NCBI RefSeq assembly: GCF_021347895.1
Contig: NC_067113.1
Span: 45,733,474 to 45,797,473, forward strand
DNA from: Acanthochromis polyacanthus
Lineage: Eukaryota; Chordata; Actinopteri; Pomacentridae
DNA length: 64,000 nt
Reading direction: 5' to 3'
This document shows, one piece after another, positions 1 through 10,851 of the stretch. Position 1 is the first letter of the stretch, and every line of letters begins with the position of its first letter. The notes under the pieces were generated by a model. That model was not told the DNA's origin, made no database searches, and worked only from the letters and a program-made list of their open reading frames with translations. The translations under genes and the position numbers were made by a program.

Positions 1-1310
1 GACACAGATTTTTTTGCTGAGATTTTGAACACAGTTTGGTGTAGAATTTGTCCGAAAACAGCATTAATTCTGGTCGCCGATTTAACTAACAATGAACCTA
101 ATGATTTTTTCTATTAATTAGCGTATCATTGGTCTATCTAAATTAAATTAACTGGAATAAACAGTGGAGTCTGGCTCGGATCACACTAATGTGAGCTAAC
201 CTCCCAGTATGGTGTCCTGTTGGGGCAACGCGAATCCTCGCTTTGAGAAGCAGCTATTTTGAAAAGATCTTTAGGATAAAACAAATAATAACGGTTGAAA
301 CACCTAATTTCCACAATTGTCTAAGTTATACATTTGTTATCTTTCATTCAGCATACATTAAAACTCCCGAAATGTTTTTTTTTTTCAATAAAATAATCAC
401 ATTTGAGTAAGACTTTTGGCTGTTTGTGAGATTTCAATTGTGTTTTCAAAGCAATTCATGCACTAAAAGTTTATTTTACCACAATAAAGTGTATTTATGG
501 AAGACGAACTGAATGATAGAATACAAAGTAAAAGTGAAAATGACAATTTCTTTAAAAAAAAAAAAACAGATACTAATTGCCAAGTGTGGTGCCTCAGTCG
601 GCTGAGTTTCCTTGTCTGTTCACCCTCGGCTCCGTTTAACTGGGCCTTATGCCCTGTTGTGGCAGCCGTGGACACAACAGGCGTGAACCATTCTTGTCCC
701 CAGTCACACTGCAAACTATATTTATCTTGCTCAATACTTATCTTGCTCGCTGACTCCTGACCACAACAATTTCAACACTCGCCACACAATCGACACAATA
801 TGGCGGACACGGAAATGTGACGTCATGTGAAACTTATCTATACTAAAAATACAAGCCGCAGTAGTAGCATAAATAGCAGTTAGAGTCGTAGATAGGGTTG
901 ACACCTTTCAGAAATGAAAATAAAGGACGCCCCCCACGTCTCCTCAGGGCAACAATTCAGTAAAGTTGGAAAGATATTCACAGATTCGGACTTCTGACAT
1001 CAGTAACTCATTAGATATAGGTTGTGAAAACATAAACGATGCCGCTTTCCCATCATTGAAAGGTAGACAATATGCTCCAAGCCCAGTTTCATCAAAAGTA
1101 GCTGTCTTTCAAGTTGCAGGAATAACATTGGTGTCAACAGGAGCCAGTTGAAGGTTGCAGTGATTTTAGCAACCTTCAGCGTTTTCAGTAAAAGTCTGAA
1201 GGTTTTTGCTGCAGCATCAAACACTAAAACCAGAATTTATCAGAACTTTAAATCTCTGATTCACTTTAAAACTGCATTCTTCAGGGTTCTACACACATGA
1301 AGGTGATCTG
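1..1310. other. intergenic flank, no gene recognised
   Basis: AT-rich sequence. Short open frames lack codon-like structure. A small GC-richer patch at 770-840 holds an ATGGCGGACACGGAAATG start context that hits a stop after five codons, and a CRE-like TGACGTCA. Confidence 0.5.
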
Positions 1311-1360
1311 GGGTTCCTCAGGGTTCCTCATGGTTCCTCAGGGTTCCTCTGGGTTCCTCT
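1311..1360. repeat. decamer tandem repeat GGGTTCCTCA, five copies
   Basis: Five consecutive 10-bp units of GGGTTCCTC(A/T), with one G-to-T change in the third, plus partial units on either side. Confidence 0.85.
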
Positions 1361-1847
1361 GGTTACCTGCTAGCTATCAGCTGATCTGCTGCTTTCTGAT
1401 TTAAACTGACAGCAGCTCTGATGATCTAATCCTTTAAATCTGCTGTTTGATTATTGATTATTATTATCTTTTTGCTTTTTTGCTTTTTTCCACGGAGATA
1501 AAAACGCACAATAAAAGTCAAACGCTACTACCGCTGCGCATTTGCACAGGTGTAAGCCTCCTTTTTAATTGGTATTGTAGGATGGGTTAATGACCGGTGT
1601 GTTATGAGCAATGAACACACCGAGACCCAAAGAGGAAGACTCCACTCAGATGGGGTGCCTTATATTTGATGAAGAGCAGAAATCATTGAGGCAGATGACA
1701 GATTTCCTTTCACTGTTATAGCAAGAGTAGCTATATTGTGTATTGCTAAGTTTAGTTGGTCCTCTGAAATTTTAGTAGCCAATCAGGTGGTTCAGTCTAT
1801 GTCTAAAATGTTATTAGCTTCTGCTCCAGTTTGTCTTCATGCCTGAC

Positions 1848-2101
1848 TCAGTTCATGTTCGTGTGGCTCTTTAGGTGTCTCCTCAGGTGGTTCAGACAGG
1901 TGTAGGTCTTGGGACAGATCTGGTAGTGGTATGGTCTCACCCCTGAGTGGTTTAGCATGTGCTGCTTCAACACACTTCCATCTGAGAAGGCTTTCCCACA
2001 CTGAGAGCACACGTACAGCCGCATGTGAACTGTCACTTTGTGTGCCATTGTAAACCCTTTACCGCACACTGTACACTTGAACGGCCGTTCTCCTGGTGAG
2101 C
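1848..2101 (-). pseudogene. decayed C2H2 zinc-finger exon fragment
   Basis: The minus strand encodes the end of a zinc-finger array from GERPFKCTVCGKGFTMAH through CSQCGKAFSDGSVLKQH to LNHLRRHLKSHTNMN and a stop. It is preceded by a plausible acceptor (CCCACAG), so it may once have been a terminal exon. The array is damaged. The first finger runs from VHMRL straight into YVCSQC, missing the second His and the HTGERP linker. The third finger has Tyr where its first zinc-binding Cys should be (YHYQIC). No other part of the gene is seen. The parent family was not identified. Confidence 0.6.
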
Positions 2102-3236
2102 CTGTGGGTACTATTAAATATGAATTTAATTATTGAAAGATGAAATGTTTCCTGTTTGACTGCAGCCAAATAAGGCAGGAAGACACTTAACTGCTCAGGT
2201 GTTCCTGATAACACCAAGCAGCCACCTCAACAGCCAATAGGAACACAGCTTACAGGAAGTCCAGAGGGCTGGCTTAGTGAAGGAAATTTAGTTTAAAGTT
2301 GAAAAAGAAAGTTAACAGAGAAAGTTGAACCCACCTTCTGATACCTGAAATCTCTGAGTTTTCACATAAAGAAAGCCTGAACATGTCAAACTGGTTCCAC
2401 AGTAGAACCTTCACTGTAAAAACGTCATAGTATGATGTGTTGCTCAAAAAGCATTATGAGCCGGCTGTCTAGGGTCGCAGAGGAGCGACACAAAAACAGG
2501 ACAAACATTGGTTTCCAGAGGGTTAAGAGGCTATTTATTTGAAAGAGTAAGTTTACAACAACACAAAATGTGAGCAGAAAAATCACAAAGTCTATCTTTA
2601 GTTCAGCTGAAAATATTAGTTTTTGTCTTTTTTTATTGACCAAACTTTTCAGGAAATAGATGAAGAATAATTAAAGCTCTCATGTAGAAGTCCAACTTAT
2701 TTTGGATCCTTGTGGAGAATTTAATCTTAGAGTTTGTAAAGCTGTTGAGTTTTTGGAGTCACATGGATTGTTTTGACATTTAATAGAGAGTTTAGTGTCT
2801 GATTGTAATTCTGTTCAGTGAATGGGTCATTTAAGTTATGAAGATATGTTTTGTTTTTGCTTCAACACTTTTTATTGTTTAGTTGGCTGATAGGGTCAAC
2901 TTGAAGCTGCTGAGTGCATTAAAATCCTCCAAGACAAATGTTACAAAGTGGTTGCTGGAGTTATTTAAATTATGCAGATATTTATGGAAAATGCTGAAAT
3001 GTGTTGTGCTCATCCAGAACAGAACTTTCATCCATATTTTACATGAAGAACCTTTTTCAATACTACCTGCCCTTGCTCTGTTTTTATTCTTTTTTTTAAA
3101 TTATCCCTTCATGTTAACTCTATAATAAGATTTTAAGAGACAAAATGCTCATAAATTACACCAGAATGCAGTAAATAGGAACAATAATTTTCAAACTTTT
3201 CTGGGGGAGGGCCCTCAGACCCCCTGTCAGCATCCA
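2102..3236. other. intergenic, no gene recognised
   Basis: AT-rich, with no coding signal. The part near 3195-3235 (TTCTGGGGGAGGGCCCTC) looks like dispersed-repeat sequence but was not assigned. Confidence 0.45.
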
Positions 3237-3919
3237 GCACAATGTTTTGGATCATAAGCAGATCTTTCCTTTCTCCATACTTTGGCCTTTCCATCATAGA
3301 GGTTAATCTTGGTCTCATCAGTCCATAAAACTTTGTTTCAAAACTTTTGTGGCTGAACTCTGTACTTCTTTGCAAAATCCAATCTGGCCTTCCGATTCTT
3401 TTTGCTGATGAGTGGTTTGCATCTTGTGGTATGGCCTCTATCTTCCTTCTCTCAAAGTCTTCTTCGAATAGTGGATTGTGACACTTTCACCCCTGCCCTG
3501 TGGAGGTTGGCAGTGATGTCAGTGACTGTTGTTTTTGGGTTTTTCTTCACAGCTCTCACAATGTTTCTGTCATCAACTGCTGTTGTTACCCTGGGTCGAC
3601 CTGTTCGATGTTTGTTGCTCAGTATACCCATAGTTTATTTCTTTTTCAGAACATTCCAAATTGTTGTAGTGGCTATGCCCAATGTTTGTGCAATAGCTCC
3701 GATTTTCCCTCTTCTCTCAGCTTCAAAATGGTTTGCTTTTCTCCCATAGACAGCTCTCTGGTCTTCATGTTTGCTTAACAGAAAATGCAGTTTTCACAGG
3801 TGAAACCCAAAGCCAAAAACAAGAACTATTTAATGTCTCTGCAATCGATCGAAAAGGCAACACCTGGGCAACTAGAAACACCCATCAGTCACATGTTCCA
3901 ATACTTTTGGAGGTGACTG
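3237..3919 (-). mobile_element. Tc1-like transposon relic (transposase N-terminal half and one inverted repeat)
   Basis: On the minus strand the outer end starts CAGTCACCTCCAAAAG next to a TA (3920-3921), as expected for a Tc1/mariner insertion. The transposase frame starts at 3768 with MKTRELSMGEKQ and includes KARLDFAKKYR and DETKINLYDGKAKVWRK, which covers the second catalytic Asp region. Several frameshifts and stops break it. The homology ends near DPKH at about 3237; the C-terminal part and the other inverted repeat are gone. It is non-functional. Confidence 0.75.
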
Positions 3920-3921
3920 TA

Positions 3922-6029
3922 TATCACCGAAATCTTGAGTTTCCAGTGACTCCTACAGCTCTTCATTTTGTGCAATGGAATGATTGGAACCGATGTGTCT
4001 CAGTCCGAAGATATAATCACTCATTTTGGTTCTTTCACTAATTTACTATAGATCTTCTGGAGATATGACAAAATCTGCTGGGTCAAAAATATACATACAG
4101 CAAAAGAATGATCAGTTCTGGTGATGTAGAACGCTGCATTAATCAAAGTTTCTTAGTGGTGTTGGCCTCCTAACTTCTCATAAGTGATTACGATTGACTA
4201 CAGGTGGTGACTCCTCTGAGGCAATTAAATGAGTAATTTTTCATTTAAATTAAAAGTTCAATAAACATTCTTCAATAAAACATTTCCCCTGTTGTTAACG
4301 AAAGATGGGTACTCCCAATGCAACTTCTCAAGATGTTATCCAAACCTCAGGTGACCAAATATTCTTCATTAGATGTTCCTGTAATGCAAAGTTGTCAGTC
4401 TAACATTCAGTTTTGAGGCATAACAGTCTAAACACCAAACATTTTTAGACCATGCTTGATTATTTTTTACCTTCAAAAGGAACATTCTTGGAACTAGAAA
4501 TCATAAGTAGAACTTTTTTTTTTAACTTTCTCAGAAGAAATCTGGAACTAAAAAGCTAGAGGTAGAAGTATTTCTCTATGTAAAGCAGTGGAGTATCATA
4601 AAATGGTGGAAAAGTACATTTAAAGCACCTCAAAACCATGGTTGAGTAGCTACAGCATTGCAGTAAATGTGCTTTAATATAGGATATTTTCACACCTTCT
4701 CCCACTTGTTTCCTGCCACGCCTCTGCTGTTTAGAAACCATGTTCAGGGCCAGCTGCTCACCCCCGAGGACCGAGTCCAGGTGAGGAACCACGTCTGAAA
4801 CCCACTCGGCTAATTTGTTTGTTTCGTTCTGGGGGCATGGCTGATATTAAGAGGAGATCCTGAGCAGCGGGGATGGAGGGAGCTGGGGAAAGAGGGAGTC
4901 GGGGAGGGGAGGGATGAGTTTACAAGCCCCAGGTACGGTGAATGGGTGAGTGAGAAGATGCAGAAAAGAAGGCAATGAGGGAGAGAGAAAAAAAAATCTC
5001 ATCCAAATAATTTTCACCCCGTGGGCGCTAAAATGCAAATCGCAGATCAAAGAGGTTTGCAATGGAAACTAGCGAGATTGGGAGAGAATATCATCAAGCC
5101 GGGGTTATATATGTATGTTCAGGATGTGAGCGAGACATGCTGGACCCAGGTAATGGAGCTGACCTGTACTTGAACACTGCCCCCCACTGCCACTATCATT
5201 TTCCTGCTCGCCTTTTTCCCAGGGTTATAGCATGTACAGTACACTGGAAAGTAATTTACTTTCTCCTTACAGTACCTTTCTTCCCTCTCGGTTTGCTTTA
5301 GTCTGTATTTATAAAGCCCTTTTTTCCCATCAGGCGGCGGTTTACACAAACCGTCTTCTCGAAGCAGTGGCAAATTCCCCTTTTGCACATTGACACTGAA
5401 TCGATGTTCAATGGCCTGATACTTCCTGTAGCTTTATTCCCGAAAACAGATTCATGTCATGGAGGGAAAGTGGAGCAGAACAACAACAAGCAGGATGTGT
5501 ACCTAGCGAATGAAGCGCCTTGTCGGCTTACAAAGGTGTTTGATTTAGTTTTGCAAATGGAATCGTCGCAGAAATGCACCTCGAAAAATCTGAACCTACA
5601 GTCGAAATATGTGAGACAATGCAGAGAAAAAGATGAAAAAAGGCCGAGTTATAGATAGAAACTCAGGGGAGGGATGTGACTGGGGGAGAAGGTGAGGGAA
5701 GACTGTACACGGAGTCTCCACATTAATGCCTAATTAATGTCTGTCTCCCCCATTAACGTCTGATTAATAATTTACGTCTGTCTCGTCCACCTGAAGCTGT
5801 CATAACTTTTCGTGTATCCCAAAATGAAATGTGACAATGTTGTCTGGTGGCGCATACTTCTGTTGTCAACTGTGCAAAAAAGGAAGCATTTTCTTGGAGG
5901 TATTTTGAAATAAACAAGATTTAAGTAAGATCTTTGGACTTGAAATTCACAAAATGAGCAACTTGTTGAAGATGGATTGGGCCCTTCAAAATAAAATGAC
6001 CAATTCCCAACGCAAAATTCATTCAAATT
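3922..6029. other. intergenic, no gene recognised
   Basis: No coding signal. A cluster of homeodomain-type cores (CTAATTAATG, TGATTAATAATT) with repeated GTCTG occurs at 5723-5790. Confidence 0.45.
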
Positions 6030-6031
6030 TA

Positions 6032-6523
6032 TTACAAAGGCAGTTGATAAGATATCTGAAGCAGATTAGTTTTATTGCAGTCAGTGTTTATTAAAGTTTG
6101 TAATCACATTGAAACTGTGTGTTTCAGGTATCCTGTTGGTGAAAGAGGTACTGTTAAATGAAAGCCTAAAAATGGCTCCTCCTCAAACCGGTGGATTGGA
6201 AGGGATGGGCCAATTCCTTGGCCACCACGTTCTCTAGATATCACTACCTTGGACTTCTTTCTATGGGGTTACGTTAAAGATATTGTGAATCGAACAAAGA
6301 TATGGGACATTACTGACTTGAAGCAAAAGATTTCTGATTCCGTTACCACCATTGATGAGGCTATGCTACAGCGAACATGGCAAGAAATCAAATACCGTCT
6401 TGATGTGCTTCGTGCAACTAATGGTGCTCATATAGAGGTGAATTAAATTAGGTAGAAAAAACTTTGACAACCACTGATTACAAGAAAACAAATCTAGTTA
6501 AGGTATCTGAACTGCCTTTGTAA
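6032..6523 (+). mobile_element. internally deleted mariner-type element with perfect 14-bp TIRs
   Basis: The ends are exact inverted repeats: TTACAAAGGCAGTT at 6032-6045 and its complement at 6510-6523. Each is flanked by TA (6030-6031 and 6524-6525), the target duplication typical of IS630-Tc1-mariner elements. The 492-bp body keeps only the last part of the transposase gene (6186-6446). It is therefore a deletion derivative that could move only with a transposase supplied elsewhere. The intact TIRs suggest a fairly recent insertion. Confidence 0.85.
6186..6446 (+). pseudogene. mariner-type transposase C-terminal fragment
   Basis: An open frame ending in TAA encodes RWIGRDGPIPWPPRSLDI, then TLDFFLWGYVKD, and ends MLQRTWQEIKYRLDVLRATN plus GAHIEVN. 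PPRSLDxTxLDFFLWG is the block around the third catalytic Asp of a mariner-like DDE/D transposase. The C-terminal run resembles transposases common in arthropods and some fish. The catalytic N-terminal part is absent, so it cannot be active. Confidence 0.8.
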
Positions 6524-6534
6524 TAAATTGTTAA

Positions 6535-6582
6535 CCCTCGTATTGTCCTGGGGGTCACATTGACCCGTTTTAAAGTTTGAAA

Positions 6583-6631
<49 letters not shown>

Positions 6632-7100
6632 GGGGGGGTTGAAACTTCTGTCCACATTTTCAACATTTTTGGGAAATTTTTGAAAGTTTTTTGGTGGAAA
6701 AAGAAATGTTAAAAATGTTGCTTAAGAATATTTACCAAAAAATCAACCAAAATTCAGTGAATTTCGCTGGATTTTGTTTGACTTTTCTGTGAATGTTCTT
6801 AAAGAAAATATTAGAAGTTTTACTGATATATATGTAATCACTTTAGATATATTTTTTAGGATTTTTTGGAAGATTTTTACTAATTTTTAAAAAAATATTT
6901 ACAAGAATTTTCTTGTCAAATTTGAGGGATTTTTAAAATTAAAATTTTTAAGGAAACTTTTCAGGAATTATTGGAATTTTCTTCCTGAAGGTTTTGCAAA
7001 TTTTCAGAAATTTGGGGGATTTTTTTTGCTGAATTTTTGGATTTTTTTCAGACAAGGAATAAATATTTTTTGGTGCTCGTAAATGAGGACAACAGGAGGG
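6535..7100. mobile_element. TTAA-flanked MITE, family A copy 1 (piggyBac-like)
   Basis: The element begins CCCTCGTATTGTCCTG and ends in the near-complement CAACAGGAGGG. It is flanked on both sides by TTAA (6531-6534 and 7101-7104), the piggyBac target site. The interior is AT-rich and non-coding. It carries a (TG)15-16 run followed by 24 consecutive G (6615-6638), absent from copy 2. The other copy is at 16996-17494 in the same orientation. Confidence 0.85.
6584..6638. repeat. (TG)n followed by 24 G
   Basis: A dinucleotide run at 6584-6614 passes directly into a homopolymer of G (6615-6638), inside MITE A copy 1. Confidence 0.9.
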
Positions 7101-7104
7101 TTAA

Positions 7105-9982
7105 AACTGTAAAGAGACTCCATGGACACCCCGTACTTCTCGATGTGTCAGGGGGAATTTTTGCACTTTTTTATATCACTACATGTATCTGACATCCATA
7201 GTTAATCATCATTTCGAAACTCCTCTGGTTTGTTTTACTGTTTTAACACATAATTGTACTTTTAATTAAGCTATTTCCTCCAGCATGGATTACTTCACAG
7301 TACTTAAAGTGGAGAAAAATGTCTTTTTCCGAGGTGCAACCTTCTTTAAATCAACCCAGCATCCACCATTTCTGCCAAATTCCTTTAAGCAACCGACACA
7401 TTGCGCATTATTTTGAAAGAATCCCAAGAAAAAACACCAGGTGGAGGTTAATTTTCCCAAAGCTCTCCTTGCAGAAACAGTGCAGGTATTCAGTTCTTTG
7501 GGTGCCATCTGCATCAGCTCCGAAGCCTCCTACTGACGTGGATTAGCGGTTCGCAGCACTTTGACTCCGACTCGCTGCAGGATTCAAAACACAGCTGCTT
7601 TTTCTGGTTGGTCAGCACAACCTGCACAGGGTCACACGACGTTCTCGGCCTCCTCAAAGACACACTGTCTCTCTCTCGCTGTATTTGCTTTTGAATGTAA
7701 ATCCTTAATCCTCCCATCTTGTCTTTTCCCTCTGTCCGTCCATCCTTCCATCTTTCCTCCTCCGTCCCCTCGTTATTGCCAGCTGTCCAAATTTTTTCTA
7801 TTTTTTTCCGTGCTCGGTGTCACCTGCTTTGTAATCTGATTACTTCACAGTGGAATTAGTATGTATATTTAATGCAGCTTCTTTTTTTCTTCTTCTTCTT
7901 TTCTCCTCTCCGTCTTTTATTCTTTTTAAATCTTGATGAGTGATGCAGGGAGGAACGGAGATGGGGTGGGGTTGCTCTACTTGCATGTCTGGCGGATATG
8001 CCAGGGCCATGCTAATAAATGACAGCTGATTTATGCGTCTGTATTCTTTTATTTATAAAAAAATAGCAAGCGGGCTGATTTCTGATATTAATAATACAAG
8101 TGGATCCACTTTGATTAGGCTTCTGTGGAGAGCTGTGCATATTCAGCATTACAATTAAAGCCTCTGATGTGAAATAGGAATGACACGCTAATGAAGCGAG
8201 CTAGCGAGCCTGAACCGCGACTGTCCAACAGCATTACGGCCCATCTCGGATGAAGAGTAATTATACGAGGAACACTGAAATGTCATTAAAAATCTTCAGT
8301 AAGTGATTTAACCCACCATTCCTCACTAATGCTAGATATTTCTTTTTCCCCCCCTCAACCCCCACATGATCAACTCCCAAGGTTTTCCTCTTTTTTTAAA
8401 AAAAAAAAAAAGATTCTTTCTTTGACATAAAACCAAACTTCTACCTCAGAAGTTCCACAAACAATGAAAAAAAAAGATCATCCGACTCCTTAAACATATT
8501 GAGATTTGAGACGAAGACATACAGATGCATTGTCCTAATTTAATTTCAGAACTCCGTGGTGCCGGTGGTGGTAGATAATTGAAATCATTCCATTATAAAT
8601 TCCATTATGAATTGGTGATTAAGGCCAGATGTGATTACCATGGATTAAAGATGATAGTTGTGATTTTTTTTCCCCCAACATAACCTCTCAAGCCACCTGC
8701 ACGGTATCCACCTCAAAGTCTTTTTATTTATCACGTCTAAACACGTGAAGGAGGAATAATAGCAAGAGAGAGGTGCGAAAAAGAGCGGAAAAGACACGAT
8801 AAAGTGTGCGTTTGAGGGGAGTGTTGTTTCTAAGAGGATTTAGATAATCTGATTCTACCCCTTCGTTCTTACTTGATGTGCTCATTTTCACAGATTTACC
8901 ACGAGCCTCGAAGGGGTTTGTTGTTGTTGTTGCGGAAGCATAAAGCAAACAAATAATGAGCTATATCATGTTACCATATCATATTCATTAGGGCTATTGT
9001 CAAGTCTCTTTGTGGGTGAGTGTGTGGGAGACAGGAAGGGGGGAGAAAGAGGGACCTGATAGGATGTGTGTGTGTGCATGTGGCAGATAATGCCACAGGC
9101 AAGAATTCATGAATATCAGCAGTTTCTCACCATTTTGTTGGGTTAATCTCTTGTTTCAGTTGGAGAAATAGGCATTTCTCTTGCATACATTACACCGGTG
9201 CCTGCACATCACATCCGCACAAAAGTACCTTTAACGTCAGGTTCCTCTGATGTAGTGATGAGTGAAGTTTTTACGTATCGAGGTCACACACTTCTTTATT
9301 TTCTGTCTGTCTCAGCAGCTCCATCGACGGAGTGGAAGCTCAGACATGTGGCAAAAGGGCAAAAGAGTTTGGAGTCAGGTTTAAAATGCAAACACAAAAC
9401 TGAACCGAGCACAGAAGGATCTCACGGGACTTCTCTTCTTTTTTTTTTCTGATTTGACAAAAAGTTGCTGAGCGCGAGGCCTCGAAAAGGACTTAAAAGG
9501 GGGCAGAAACATGTGATGGCATCCGACGTGTGGAAAAAAAACGCCTTAATTGTAGCATCCAAGCGGGCCGGTTAGCAGAGCTGGGTGGGGCAGGGGAACG
9601 GGACACAAGCGTCCCCTTCGCCCACCACCAAACCGAGCGTCATGCCTCCGAGCCATGCAATTATTTTTGCACTGCGTCCAATATCAACTTGAGAGCAATG
9701 CAAATTATTTAAGACGCGCTTTTCAGGGCTCGCAATTATAATAATGATGATCTCAATTAGCGTTGCCATTGCCTCGGACTATTTAGCAGGCAATTTTGCA
9801 GCCTGGGGGCGAGGGTCTTCTAGGGAGCCGACACGCATCGTCAGGTCAGAAGGGGCTGGATAGAGAAAGAAAGAAAGAGACCGAGACAGAGCCTGCACTT
9901 TTAATCAATAAACTGAGACTAGAGATATTTACCACCCCATCCCACAAGGGCACGCTTCATAAATTGACCTAATTGGTCGGCA
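7105..9982. other. intergenic downstream region with conserved-element-like stretches
   Basis: No gene. Two stretches, about 7980-8300 and 9620-9815, have the balanced, simple-repeat-free texture of vertebrate conserved non-coding elements. They carry many ATTA/TAAT cores and an octamer ATGCAAAT at about 9698. Conservation could not be tested. Confidence 0.35.
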
Positions 9983-10567
9983 TTGGAGATGAGATGAATG
10001 ATGCCGGGATGCAAGGGGCTAATTCAGAAAGTGAAGGATGGGAGCTAAGTTTCCTTTGTACTGAGATGTCAGAGAAGGAACTGTTTTCTCAAAATGACAT
10101 CTTACTAGCTTAAAGATTAGCTAGTTAGTGTAGCTTGGCATCACAGTTGAATAACAAGGGGAAACTGTTAGCTTTGCGTAGTTTGTGCATCAACTGAAGA
10201 CTGAACAATACAAGCTGTAGGTTTATGTAAGTCTAAGAGGAAGTATGACCTTACTGGTTGGAGAATAAATGAATGATTCCAGGGTGCACAGTCAAATTCA
10301 GAAAATGAAAAAAAAGTTTCCATCGTGCCCAAATGTACTGAGATCAGACGACCTGATTGTTCTCTTACTGTAGAGATAAAACCAGTAGCCAGTTAGCTTA
10401 GCTTAGCATTAAGACTGAAAAACATGTGAAAACTGTTAGCTTTGCTCTGTCCAAAGAGGGGAAAATCTGACAGCGCTTTGCATAGTTTGTGGCAAAACTG
10501 AAGACTGAATAGACAAGTTATGGGTTTATGGAGGTAAAAGAAGAGACGACAGGAAGTACCGGTGTGT
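9983..10567. repeat. diverged tandem duplication, two units of about 275-310 bp
   Basis: Unit 1 (about 9983-10256) and unit 2 (about 10257-10567) share an ordered series of blocks: GAATGAT, AATTCAGAAA, GTACTGAGAT, TTAGCTT, AACTGTTAGCTTTGC, CATAGTTTGTG or CGTAGTTTGTG, CTGAAGACTGAA, GGTTTATG and GAAGTA. AGCCAGTTAGCTTAGC resembles a dispersed fish repeat. MITE B follows unit 2 directly. Confidence 0.6.
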
Positions 10568-10571
10568 TTAA

Positions 10572-10847
10572 CCCCTTGATGCCTGAATTTATGCACAATT
10601 GAGTAAAAAAAATTTGAAACATTTGTGTGTTTTTGCTTTCCATCTGATGTTAAAATAAGTGGAGATTGTTAATTTGTCTCATTAGGTCCCACTCTGACCG
10701 GTCCAATAAGAAACTAGTGCTTGCGAAAGGTTCCGAGGTACGTATTGAATATGCACAAGCCAGCATTGGGGGAATGGATACGCTGTATCGGCTGCAGTCT
10801 GAATGAAAGTGGTATGTTGGCAATTTGTGACAATAGGCATCAAGGGG
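10572..10847. mobile_element. TTAA-flanked MITE, family B (piggyBac-like)
   Basis: The 276-bp body has 13-bp terminal inverted repeats, CCCCTTGATGCCT at the left and its complement at the right. It sits between TTAA at 10568-10571 and 10848-10851. It has no coding capacity. The TIR differs from family A, so it is a separate family sharing the same target-site preference. Confidence 0.85.
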
Positions 10848-10851
10848 TTAA

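Noticed and set aside
779..830. Promoter and start of a small gene at ATGGCGGACACGGAA
   Set aside because: The frame stops after five codons and no downstream exon was recognised.
3402..3778. Plus-strand open frames over the Tc1 relic
   Set aside because: Antisense shadows of the decayed transposase.
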